Below the pieces are notes generated by a model. The model saw nothing but the letters and a program-made list of their open reading frames with translations, was not told the origin of the DNA and did not search any database. From JAMLHH01 sp964653095 (GTDB lineage Bacteria; Bacteroidota; Bacteroidia; Chitinophagales; JADIYW01): DNA of 64,000 bases. Location: contig CAZZEH010000009.1 in assembly GCA_964653095.1 (NCBI GenBank), positions 39,773-103,772 on the forward strand, written 5' to 3'. The translations under genes and the position numbers were made by a program. This document shows positions 27,515 through 35,089 of the stretch, one piece after another; within the stretch, counting starts at the first letter, position 1, and every line of letters starts with the position of its first letter.

Positions 27515-27737
27515 CTTATTGCTCTTCTGCTTCTCATAACGAAATCTAATACAATGTCGTTTAGTTAAGGGCTTTTAGAAAATGAGATGCTTTCAGTTCG
27601 GCAGGCTCACTGGCCGCAGCATGATATTTACTATACAAAATGAATTGCTTTTAGATTCTTTCAGAATGACGTAAGTCAATTCATTTTGTGAACTAAACGG
27701 TATTAAAATCTAATACATAATTCGGGTTAAACTCGAA
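27515..27737. repeat. Dispersed repeat copy split by a MITE-like insertion
   Basis: 27515-27552 plus 27717-27737 match 38265-38317 nearly base for base once the 27553-27705 segment and one 11-bp duplicate are removed. The host repeat carries the TTATTGCTCTT and ATAATTCGGGTTAAA parts seen at 38.27-38.32 kb. Confidence 0.75.
27553..27705 (-). mobile_element. MITE-like element, 153 bp, with 11-bp target duplication
   Basis: The ends AATGTCGTTTAGTT and (reverse complement) AATACCGTTTAGTT form a terminal inverted repeat. AAATCTAATAC flanks both sides (27542-27552 and 27706-27716). Inside, ACAAAATGAATTG (27635-27647) pairs with 27677-27689 around a small ATTCT/AGAAT hairpin. It is in the opposite orientation to the copies at 34.1 and 36.5 kb and lacks one internal segment that they carry. 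No ORF; a transposase would have to act in trans. Confidence 0.7.
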
Positions 27738-27770
27738 TAGCCCGTCGCAAACTTCTATGTCAGAAATATT

Positions 27771-29099
27771 TTACTCAGAGTTCTCCAAGTCGATAATACT
27801 AATGTTGCTCTTTCCTTTATGCAAAAACTGCAAAAACTTTCTTCTGATATCTGTGGTTTCTTCTATTGGATGAAAGTCAGCCATGACCTCTTTAAAGTCT
27901 TTATACTTTATATTGTCCTGAATACTGTAGCCTCTCAGTTCATAACCCTTCACAATATACACAACCGACAATTCCTGACCCGGGAGCTGCTCTATAATCC
28001 AGCAGTTTTGGAAAGGGTAAGTTATTTTACTCACTGACTCTTTTATAATTTGGTTGTGCTTTTCAGAAAGAATCGTTTTTTTTGACACTGTATCTGACGG
28101 ATACTTTTGCCTGAGCTTCTGTATTATTTTTCTGCCTTTACTCAGAGAGGTTATTTTCAGAATTGGAGACTGAGAGGTTTTTGAATTTTCAATGATTTTA
28201 TAGTTTAAATAACCATTGTGATCTTTTTCTAAAAACAACCCGTATTTCTTATTAATCTTTCTGAGTTTTTTATTAAACACCGGTCTGTTTAACAGAATAT
28301 CTTCCGCCTCCCTTAACCTTGCGAGCATTTCACTTGGGAGTTCCAGCACACTAAAACTGTATATTTCTTTTTCCAAAGCTCCTGCCTGGAGTTTGTATGG
28401 AGTCTGAAAGTGCGACAAAATGCTTTCTCTGATATTTTTCGTTTTGGAGATATACAGATACTCGCCTTCTTTATTATAAAAAGTATAGACTCCCCGAGAT
28501 TCAGATAAGGTGTCCACATCTTCGACATCTATGGATGGCGGGAGAAATTCAGACTTCACTTCATCTGACTTGACAGAGTCAAGTACCGTCTGCTTATCTG
28601 TACTCATTAGTTTTTCAAAAAGTGTGGCTGTAGCTTTCGTATCACCATAGGCTCTATGCCGATCCACAATTGGGATATCCAAAGACTTACAGAGATTGCC
28701 GAGACTGTATGAGGGCAGTCCGGGAAAAATCTTCCGGCTGAGCTCCACAGTACAAAGATGCGGTGTTCTGTACCTGATTCCATTTACCTGAAATCTTGCT
28801 TTTAAAAATCTGTAGTCAAACTTTACGTTATGAGCTACAAACACCTGTCCTTCTAACAGCGCATACACCTCCTGTGCCACTTCTCTGAAAGTCGGTGCAT
28901 TTCGGACCATCTTATTGGAGATGCCAGTTAATCTGGATATAAACGGTATAATAGGACGTTCGGGATTGATGAGAGACTGATATTCTCTAATCACCCTGCT
29001 GCCATCATGTATGATAATGGCTATTTCTATAATCTTATCCTGAAGGCAATCGCTTCCTGTGGTTTCTAAATCAACTATTGCAAAGGTGGGCAAAATCAA
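27771..29099 (-). CDS. DnaQ-like 3'-5' exonuclease fused to a GIY-YIG-like domain
   Basis: A 442-aa protein. Residues 1-165 are a DEDDh exonuclease: DLETTG with Asp10/Glu12, AHNVKFDYRFL with Asp95, and HRAYGD with His148/Asp153, all intact. Residues about 200-285 resemble the UvrC-type GIY-YIG nuclease (GVYTFYN, EYLYIS, then NRPVFNKKL), but the YIG glycine is Ser218 and the catalytic Arg position is Ser226, so the second domain is probably not an active nuclease. The C-terminal ~150 residues are unassigned. Exonuclease/GIY-YIG fusions are known in bacteria and are linked to DNA repair. It follows dnaN by 28 nt and is probably co-transcribed with it. Confidence 0.85.
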   Translation of the reverse strand: MILPTFAIVDLETTGSDCLQDKIIEIAIIIHDGSRVIREYQSLINPERPIIPFISRLTGISNKMVRNAPTFREVAQEVYALLEGQVFVAHNVKFDYRFLKARFQVNGIRYRTPHLCTVELSRKIFPGLPSYSLGNLCKSLDIPIVDRHRAYGDTKATATLFEKLMSTDKQTVLDSVKSDEVKSEFLPPSIDVEDVDTLSESRGVYTFYNKEGEYLYISKTKNIRESILSHFQTPYKLQAGALEKEIYSFSVLELPSEMLARLREAEDILLNRPVFNKKLRKINKKYGLFLEKDHNGYLNYKIIENSKTSQSPILKITSLSKGRKIIQKLRQKYPSDTVSKKTILSEKHNQIIKESVSKITYPFQNCWIIEQLPGQELSVVYIVKGYELRGYSIQDNIKYKDFKEVMADFHPIEETTDIRRKFLQFLHKGKSNISIIDLENSE

Positions 29100-29127
29100 T
29101 TCATGTATGAGCTATACAATGGGCGGT

Positions 29128-30246
29128 CTATTTCGATATCATTACAGGCATGACCAGCATCAGCAGGTCTTCATCATCGTCTTGTTCCTGAGGTTTTAAA
29201 ATGCCGGCTCTTGTAGGTGTTGAAAGTTCAATCCTGATTTCTTCACAGGATATGGTATTAAGCATTTCAATCAAAAACTTGGAATTGAAACCTATCTCTA
29301 TATCTTCTCCGTTATATTCACAAGACAGCTGTTCGGTAGCTTCGTTTGAAAAATCCAAGTCCTGTGCAGATACAGACAATGTACTTCCTACTATTTTCAA
29401 CACAACCTGATTGGTCGTTTTATTAGAGAATATAGTTGTTCTTCTTAATGTCCCCAATAAATCTTCTCTGTTGATAATTAGCAGATTGGGGTTATCTTTC
29501 GGAATCACATTGTTATAGTCCGGAAATCTCTGATCGATAAGCCTGCACACGATATACACATTTTCTATTTTGAAAAATGCATTGTCTTTATTGAAAGCCA
29601 TCGTTACTGAATCTTCTTTAACAGGAACTATATTTTTTAACTGACTTAGTGCTTTTTTGGGCAGAATAAAGCTTCCCTGCTCCTGAGAGACTACATCACT
29701 TCTCGTATATTTCACCAACTTATGCGCATCTGTTGCTACAAAAGTAGTCCCGTTTTCATCAAGCTGGACGTACACTCCATTCATCGCAGGTCTGAGTTCG
29801 TCATTGCTGACCGCAAAAATTGTATTGGTGATTCCCGCTGCCAATACATACGCCGGCATACTGACTTCATATACATCTTCTTCCACAGGAATTTTCGGAA
29901 AATCTTCTCCATTTTCTCCCGGCAATTTGTATTTACCGTTATCAGTAGTCAGTTCTATTGCAAAACTTTGTTCTTCGAAAGATATAGTTACCGGCTGCTC
30001 CGGCAATTCTTTAAGAATATTGACCAAAATTTTTGCCGGAATGGCTATTTTGAAGTCTTCAGTCGCATCGACTTCAAAGCTCGTTGAAATTGAAGTTTCC
30101 AAATCTGTCGCCGATACAGTCAGCATTCCATTTTTTATATCAAAAAGGAAATCTTCAAGAATAGGCAATACTGTATTCGAACTGATTACACCTGAAACCT
30201 TTTGCAGGTTTTTCAATAATGCACTGGAAGATACTATCAATTTCAT
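29128..30246 (-). CDS. dnaN: DNA polymerase III beta sliding clamp
   Basis: A 372-aa three-domain clamp: MKLIVSSSALLKNLQKVSGVISSNTVLPILEDF at the N-terminus, LRPAMNGVYVQLDENGTTFVATDAHKLVKY in domain II, and the C-terminal LLMLVMPVMISK, which matches the clamp's peptide-binding end. It tethers replicative and repair polymerases. Co-transcription with the following exonuclease fits a replication/repair role for both. Confidence 0.97.
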   Translation of the reverse strand: MKLIVSSSALLKNLQKVSGVISSNTVLPILEDFLFDIKNGMLTVSATDLETSISTSFEVDATEDFKIAIPAKILVNILKELPEQPVTISFEEQSFAIELTTDNGKYKLPGENGEDFPKIPVEEDVYEVSMPAYVLAAGITNTIFAVSNDELRPAMNGVYVQLDENGTTFVATDAHKLVKYTRSDVVSQEQGSFILPKKALSQLKNIVPVKEDSVTMAFNKDNAFFKIENVYIVCRLIDQRFPDYNNVIPKDNPNLLIINREDLLGTLRRTTIFSNKTTNQVVLKIVGSTLSVSAQDLDFSNEATEQLSCEYNGEDIEIGFNSKFLIEMLNTISCEEIRIELSTPTRAGILKPQEQDDDEDLLMLVMPVMISK

Positions 30247-30265
30247 TAGATCACAATTTGTTGAA

Positions 30266-30273
30266 CAAAGATA
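30266..30273 (-). promoter_or_regulatory. dnaN -7 promoter element
   Basis: TATCTTTG on the minus strand, 19 nt before the dnaN start, fits TAnnTTTG. No TTG at the preferred distance. Confidence 0.45.
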
Positions 30274-30323
30274 ATTAATTTCACAAGTTATAAAATTTGT
30301 ATATCAAAAAACTATCTTGCATC

Positions 30324-31451
30324 ATGCGAATAGGTATAAACACTCGTTTTTTACTGAAAGACGGTCTTGAAGGTTTGGGCATTTACACCAAGGAAATATC
30401 TTCCCGCCTCGCACAAATGCACCCGGAGCATGAATGGTTTTTTTTCTTTGACAGGAAGTTTGACTCTAAATATATCATCTCTTCCAATATTACTCCTGTC
30501 GTCGTTTATCCTTCGGCCAGACACCCCTTTTTATGGTATTGGTGGTTTGAGCATTCAGTCCCGCGTGCTTTGAAAAAACATAAGATTGACTTTTTCTTTT
30601 CACCTGACAGTTATCTCAGCCTCTCTACTTCTGTCCCTCAGTTACTGACGGTGCATGACATTGCTTTTGAGTATTATCCGAAAGCCATACCGCCTTTGGT
30701 ACGAAAATACTATCAGTACTATTTCCCTAAATACTGCGATAAAGCCCAGCATCTTGTCGCTATTTCAACTCACACAAAAAATGATTTGGTAGAAAAATAT
30801 AAGATTGATGAACATAAAATCAGCACGATTCCAAACGGGGTGTCCGATATATTTTCTCCCATTAGTGAAAACGATTCTGAGTACATAAGACTAAAATATA
30901 CGGATGGCTGTCCGTACTTTTTATATGTCGGAGCGGTTCATCCACGGAAAAATGTGCTTTCTCTTCTGCAATCTTTTGAGCAGTTTAAAACCAATAATCC
31001 CGACACTCCGGACAAGCTTCTCATCGTCGGCAGAAAGGCATGGGGCAATGATGAGCTGATGAATTATTACGACCAAATGAAATTTCTGAAAGATGTAGTT
31101 TGGTTAGAAAACATCGAGCATAGGGAACTGGCAAAAATCACCGCAAGCTCTACAGCATTAGTCTATATCTCATTTTACGAAGGATTTGGTCTGCCCGTAT
31201 TGGAGTCCATGGCCTGCGGCAAAACGGCTATTGTGAGCAAAAATTCGCCAATGTCTGAAATAATTGGAGATGCAGGTCTGACTGTAAATCCTACGGACAT
31301 TTCAGAAATTTCCTCGACCATGCAGATGCTCTCTGAAAATAGCGATATGAGAGAAAAACTCAATCAGAAGAGTTTACAATACTCCAAAAATTATCACTGG
31401 GATATCACTGCCCGAAAAACAGGAGCTCTTATTAAAAAATTAATTTCTTAA
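30324..31451 (+). CDS. Glycosyltransferase family 4 (GT-B fold)
   Basis: The frame opens at 30297, but MRIGINTRFLLKDGLEGLGIYTKEI at 30324 is the natural family start, giving 375 aa. The N-terminal acceptor domain is followed by YFLYVGAVHPRKNVLSLLQSF, and the C-terminal nucleotide-sugar half has FYEGFGLPVLESMACGKTAIVSKNSPMSEIIGDAG (E-x7-E region). It transfers a sugar, probably in surface glycan synthesis; donor and acceptor are unknown. It is divergent from dnaN and stands alone, with no glycan cluster around it. Confidence 0.9.
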   Translation: MRIGINTRFLLKDGLEGLGIYTKEISSRLAQMHPEHEWFFFFDRKFDSKYIISSNITPVVVYPSARHPFLWYWWFEHSVPRALKKHKIDFFFSPDSYLSLSTSVPQLLTVHDIAFEYYPKAIPPLVRKYYQYYFPKYCDKAQHLVAISTHTKNDLVEKYKIDEHKISTIPNGVSDIFSPISENDSEYIRLKYTDGCPYFLYVGAVHPRKNVLSLLQSFEQFKTNNPDTPDKLLIVGRKAWGNDELMNYYDQMKFLKDVVWLENIEHRELAKITASSTALVYISFYEGFGLPVLESMACGKTAIVSKNSPMSEIIGDAGLTVNPTDISEISSTMQMLSENSDMREKLNQKSLQYSKNYHWDITARKTGALIKKLIS

Positions 31452-31544
31452 AATCTCCTTTTTTATCAAAAATCATTGGCAGTTTACCTGCTTTTGGATT
31501 CAATTTTGTAACTTTTTGACCAAAATCACTCAGTCCTGTCAATC

Positions 31545-32780
31545 ATGCCTAAAACTCACACATACGATTACAAACTACTTTTTGACAATAAAACTGTAGG
31601 TATCATCATTGTCAATCAGGATGGGGTGCTTATTGAAGCCAATGATTTTGCCTCGAGAATGTTTGGTTACAGTACAAGTGACATGACAAATGGTCTGATG
31701 AGAATAGACAATTTGGTTCCCAAAAACCTGTCAGACAGACACAGTCGCAATCGGAAAGCTTATAACAAAAACCCTCACATGAAAATCATGGGGCAGGGTA
31801 TTGACTTAAAAGCACAGCGCAAAGATGGAAGTATCTTTCCCGTAGAGGTCAGTCTAAGCCCTTACGAGTCTGACGGACAATCGTTTACCATTGCCTTTAT
31901 CAATGATATCACTATAAGAAAAAATGGGGAACTGAAAATAAAAAAGCAGAACCAGGAGCTTGAGCAAGTCAAAAAACAATTAGAAAAACTCAATCAGGAA
32001 TTAGAAGAGAAAGTAGTACAGAGGACTCACACCCTGCTGGAAACTATGACGGAATTAGAATCTTCGAGAAATGAGCTGAAAGAAGCACTCAAACAGGAAA
32101 GAGAGCTTGGCGAACTCAAATCAAGATTCGTCAGTATGGCTTCTCACGAATTCAGGACTCCTCTGAGTACCATACTTTCCTCCGCAGAGCTCATAAAAAA
32201 ATACATCGAGTCTGAAAAAACTGAACACTGTGAACGCCATATCAATCGTATCAAATCTTCTGTAGAACATTTGAATAATGTGCTGGAAGATTTTTTATCT
32301 ATCGGGAGAATTGAGGAAGGTCAGGTCAAGGTAAACGTCGAGAAATTTAGTCTCACCACAGAAATAGAAAACACTGTAGCCGAAATACAGGAGCTTACCC
32401 AAAGAAATCAAACCATTCATTTTTTCAAAGACAAAACTATTGAAGTATATTCCGACAAACATCTGTTTAAAATTGCTTTGTCAAATATTTTGTCCAACGC
32501 AATAAAATTCAGCAAAGACGGCGGAAAAATAGAAGTTCACCTCCACAGAAAAAACAATTTTATATCTGTACAAGTAAAAGATTACGGCATCGGAATACCG
32601 AAATCCGAACACAAACGGTTGTTTTACAGATTTTTCAGAGCATCCAATTCTTCAGGTGTTCAAGGTACGGGACTGGGTACCTATATTGCAAAAAAATATA
32701 TCAATATCCTGGGCGGAGAAGTGACTTTTGAATCCGCAGAAAATACAGGTACTACTTTTTATATCAATTTACCATTATGA
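31545..32780 (+). CDS. PAS-domain sensor histidine kinase (soluble)
   Basis: A 411-aa protein without membrane segments. Residues about 8-125 are a PAS domain (DNKTVGIIIVNQDGVLIEANDFASRMFGY, then IFPVEVSLSPYE and ITIRKNGE), followed by a coiled coil (about 128-190, rich in E/K/Q/L), a HisKA domain with SHEFRTPLSTI and an HATPase domain (N-box SNILSNAIKFSKDGG; G boxes DYGIGIP and GTGLGTYIAKK). Its stop overlaps the next start (ATGA), so it pairs with that REC-CRP regulator. The cytoplasmic PAS suggests an intracellular signal. Confidence 0.92.
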   Translation: MPKTHTYDYKLLFDNKTVGIIIVNQDGVLIEANDFASRMFGYSTSDMTNGLMRIDNLVPKNLSDRHSRNRKAYNKNPHMKIMGQGIDLKAQRKDGSIFPVEVSLSPYESDGQSFTIAFINDITIRKNGELKIKKQNQELEQVKKQLEKLNQELEEKVVQRTHTLLETMTELESSRNELKEALKQERELGELKSRFVSMASHEFRTPLSTILSSAELIKKYIESEKTEHCERHINRIKSSVEHLNNVLEDFLSIGRIEEGQVKVNVEKFSLTTEIENTVAEIQELTQRNQTIHFFKDKTIEVYSDKHLFKIALSNILSNAIKFSKDGGKIEVHLHRKNNFISVQVKDYGIGIPKSEHKRLFYRFFRASNSSGVQGTGLGTYIAKKYINILGGEVTFESAENTGTTFYINLPL

Positions 32781-33835
32781 AAACTGTTTTAGTGATAGAA
32801 GACAATTTTGATATCCGAGAAAATATTTGTGAGATTCTCGAATTAGACGGATATAAAACACTGCAGGCAGCTGACGGTAACGAGGGTGTTCTAACTGCTC
32901 AGCAAAGCCTTCCGGACCTTATTATATGCGATATCATGATGCCGGGTTTGGACGGTTATGAAGTGTTGAAAATTTTATCTACCGATTCAAAAACTTCCAG
33001 CATTCCTTTTATTTTTCTTACTGCCAAAGCAGAATCTGCAGACTTCAGAAAAGGACTCAGTTTTGGAGCAGATGATTATATTACAAAGCCGTTTGGCGAT
33101 AAAGAGTTATTACAGGCTGTACGTCTCAGACTGCAAAAAATAGATACACTCAGAAAGATTATAGAGAAGTTATACGATGACAAAGACACTTCCGCAACAA
33201 TAAAACCATCTAAAAGTCTGGAAGAGTTACTGCAGCTTGACCGTCAGGAAACCAAATCTTTCAGAAAAAAGGAATATATCTATCTGAAAGGGAACAGAGC
33301 TTACTACTTATTTTATATAAAAAAAGGTGCCGTAAAAATTTTCAGACTGCATGAGGGCGGTAAAGAGTTTATCACAAATATTTTTCATGAAGGAAACTTT
33401 TTTGGGTACTATGCTCTGATAAAAGACAATACTTATGAAGACTACGCTGTAGCGGTAGAAGATTCTGAACTCATTTTGATTCCCAAAAATGATTTTATTC
33501 ATCTTATATACGAACACACAGATATTGCCAGACAATTTATCAAACTGTTGTCGTCAAATGTAGCAGAAAAAGAAGAACAGCTTCTCAATATGGCCTATGA
33601 TTCTTTAAAACAAAGGGTTCTCAGAACTTTGACCGATCTCTATGGAAACTACAAATCCGAAGAAAGCGGGGAGGCAAGAATTACTCTGACAAGGGAAGAA
33701 GTCTCCAAATATATCGGCACAGCAAGAGAGTCATTTATCCGAATAATGGGAGAGTTGCGTGATGCGGATATCATTGAAATTATTGAAGGTGATATTGTCA
33801 TCAAAGACATTCAGAAACTCAGCAATCTTTTATAA
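32777..33835 (+). CDS. Response regulator: receiver + cyclic-nucleotide-binding-like + Crp-type HTH
   Basis: A 352-aa regulator. Residues 1-120 are a receiver (VLVIEDN; phosphoacceptor Asp in IICDIMMPGLDGYEVL; Lys in ITKPFGDKEL). Residues about 150-270 are a cNMP_bd-like beta barrel (GAVKIFRLHEGGKEFITNIFHEGNFFGYYALI), and the C-terminus is a Crp-type winged helix (LTREEVSKYIGTARESFIRIMGELRDADIIE). The usual cAMP phosphate-cassette Arg is not evident, so phosphorylation rather than a nucleotide may control it. It forms an operon with the PAS kinase. Target genes cannot be told from the window. Confidence 0.92.
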   Translation: MKTVLVIEDNFDIRENICEILELDGYKTLQAADGNEGVLTAQQSLPDLIICDIMMPGLDGYEVLKILSTDSKTSSIPFIFLTAKAESADFRKGLSFGADDYITKPFGDKELLQAVRLRLQKIDTLRKIIEKLYDDKDTSATIKPSKSLEELLQLDRQETKSFRKKEYIYLKGNRAYYLFYIKKGAVKIFRLHEGGKEFITNIFHEGNFFGYYALIKDNTYEDYAVAVEDSELILIPKNDFIHLIYEHTDIARQFIKLLSSNVAEKEEQLLNMAYDSLKQRVLRTLTDLYGNYKSEESGEARITLTREEVSKYIGTARESFIRIMGELRDADIIEIIEGDIVIKDIQKLSNLL

Positions 33836-33842
33836 CTCGGTT

Positions 33843-34049
33843 TTATTTCGCACGAATTTCTCTCGGCATTACGGATGATTTTCGTGCTTTGTCTGCTTTT
33901 TTGCCGTTAAAGACACCATCTTTCTCATTGCTGATATTGACACTCTTTTGAGTTGCCTGAGATGCAGGACAGCCTACCTGTCTGTTACAGGACATAAAAG
34001 TTATACTTAATACGGATACTGCCACGATTATCGCTTTTCTCACTCGCAT
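33843..34049 (-). CDS. Small lipoprotein, 68 aa, unknown function
   Basis: The N-terminus is basic, followed by a hydrophobic stretch and the lipobox FMSC (Cys21), so the mature part is about 48 residues, polar and basic, with CPASQATQKSV after the lipidated Cys. It converges on the REC-CRP gene with a 7-bp gap. A full promoter lies directly upstream, which supports a real gene. No family recognised. Confidence 0.6.
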   Translation of the reverse strand: MRVRKAIIVAVSVLSITFMSCNRQVGCPASQATQKSVNISNEKDGVFNGKKADKARKSSVMPREIRAK

Positions 34050-34053
34050 AGTT

Positions 34054-34084
34054 CAAAATTACTGATTAGTTCGCTCATTTACAA
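34054..34084 (-). promoter_or_regulatory. Promoter of the 68-aa lipoprotein, near-leaderless
   Basis: Minus strand: TTG (34084-34082), 20-bp spacer, TAATTTTG (34061-34054). The -7 box ends 4 nt before the ATG (34049), so transcription should begin at or within a few bases of the start codon. Confidence 0.6.
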
Positions 34085-34112
34085 CCGATGATGCAAAACA
34101 GTCTAATCCGGA

Positions 34113-34314
34113 ATTCATTAATCAATGTCGTTTAGTTCACAAAATGAATTGCTTTTAGATCCGCCGAGGCGGATGACGTAAGTCAATTCATTTTGTATAG
34201 TAAATGTCATGCTGCGGTCAGTGAGCCTTCGACGTGAGCTCAGTCGAACGTTTATCGAACTGAAAGCATCTTATTTTCTAAAAATCCTTAACTAATCGAT
34301 ATAGATTCATTAAT
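34113..34314 (+). mobile_element. MITE-like element copy 2 (about 180 bp) with 10-bp flanking repeats
   Basis: The element lies at about 34123-34304 between ATTCATTAAT copies (34113-34122, 34305-34314). Its ends AATGTCGTTTAGTT and (reverse complement) TATATCGATTAGTT match 11/14. The central ACAAAATGAATTG (34139-34151) pairs with 34184-34196. Its inner hairpin is ATCCGCC-GA-GGCGGAT (34159-34174) instead of ATTCT/AGAAT in the other copies. It also has a TTCGAC...GTCGAA segment absent from copy 1. Confidence 0.65.
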
Positions 34315-34339
34315 TGTGCTTTTTAATGTGTGAGCTTCT

Positions 34340-34401
34340 TTTGAAACCGAAGGTCTAAAGGTTACTATCAGGAAAAATATAAACAGAGGTATTTTATACA
34401 T
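34340..34401 (-). pseudogene. Truncated 5' copy of the SdiA-regulated-domain gene
   Basis: From ATG at 34401 the minus strand encodes MYKIPLFIFFLIVTFRPSVS, almost the signal peptide of the intact gene starting at 38072 (MYKIPLFIFFMIVTFEPSVS), then runs into repeat sequence and stops near 34290. Nucleotide similarity extends upstream of the ATG to about 34430. It is a gene fragment left by a duplication or deletion between repeats. Confidence 0.7.
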
Positions 34402-34431
34402 ATCATCTATTTTAAGATTTGGACAGGATTT

Positions 34432-34581
34432 ATGCCGAAAAAGGCGAAGCAACTTAAAAAATGGAGCCGCAAAAAAGATGAATTAATTGCCAGTAAAAAT
34501 TCAGAGAAAAAGGAACTTGTTACAGAAAAAGGATTTGTTAGAGAGAAAACTGCGTTTTCAGAAAAAGTAGAAAACTACTGA
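34432..34581 (+). CDS. Small basic ORF, 49 aa, unknown
   Basis: ATG at 34432 follows an AGGAT stretch and opens 49 codons to TGA (34579-34581). The product is very Lys/Glu rich (MPKKAKQLKKWSRKKDELI at the start, EKVENY at the end). It overlaps the promoter-side end of the truncated gene copy and sits in repeat-rich DNA. It may be a remnant. Confidence 0.25.
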   Translation: MPKKAKQLKKWSRKKDELIASKNSEKKELVTEKGFVREKTAFSEKVENY

Positions 34582-34619
34582 AGGAGCTGTATATTAAGAA
34601 GTAATTATACATTTTATAT

Positions 34620-34935
34620 TGGTTTTATAAAAGATTTCTCTTCGCCTTGCGGCGAATCGAAATGACAACCATGGAAGGGGTGGAGGGAGGGAGAGCGGTG
34701 CGATTATGACCTACCGACCAAGGAGACGAAACCACAAACAGGGAAGTCACTTCGAGTTCATTCCTCCTATTGTCGGAATCCTCAGTGACCGCACTTCGAG
34801 TCGCTCTGCCTTCGGGAGCATTTCGAGTATCCTCAATGTCCCCCTCAGGCATCGCCTCAGTGACCGCATTACGGCTAATGCTCAATGACCGCATTTCGAA
34901 TAAATCGCTCCTTAGCACAGCTTCTGATTATAAGT
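34620..34935. repeat. Repeat-rich, GC-richer intergenic tract
   Basis: A hairpin GAT-TTC...TTCGCC-TTGC-GGCGAA...GAAATGAC (34633-34664) is followed by three copies of TCA(G/A)TGACCGCA(T/C)T near 34782, 34857 and 34882, with further TTCGAG pieces. The frames through it on both strands are low-complexity and look like products of the repeats rather than genes. Confidence 0.55.
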
Positions 34936-35032
34936 CCTTGGTTCTAAAAATGATGTCATTTGTGGTTCAGAAAGGCTTAGTGCAAAAATTAAGAATGAAA
35001 AACACAAACTGTAATTTGAATATTTTTTAAAA

Positions 35033-35065
35033 TTGTAAAGTTTAAAATTATAATTTGTATATTTG
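35033..35065 (+). promoter_or_regulatory. Promoter of the AAA_14/DUF4143 gene
   Basis: TTG at 35033-35035 and TATATTTG at 35058-35065 are separated by 22 bp, slightly longer than the usual 19-20. The gene starts 24 nt further on. Confidence 0.5.
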
Positions 35066-35089
35066 AAATGAATAGTAAAGTTGCAAACT

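Noticed and set aside
34625..34918. Minus-strand 97-aa and plus-strand 60-86-aa frames
   Set aside because: They run through the degenerate repeat tract, have low-complexity Arg/Ser-rich products and no start context or family resemblance.
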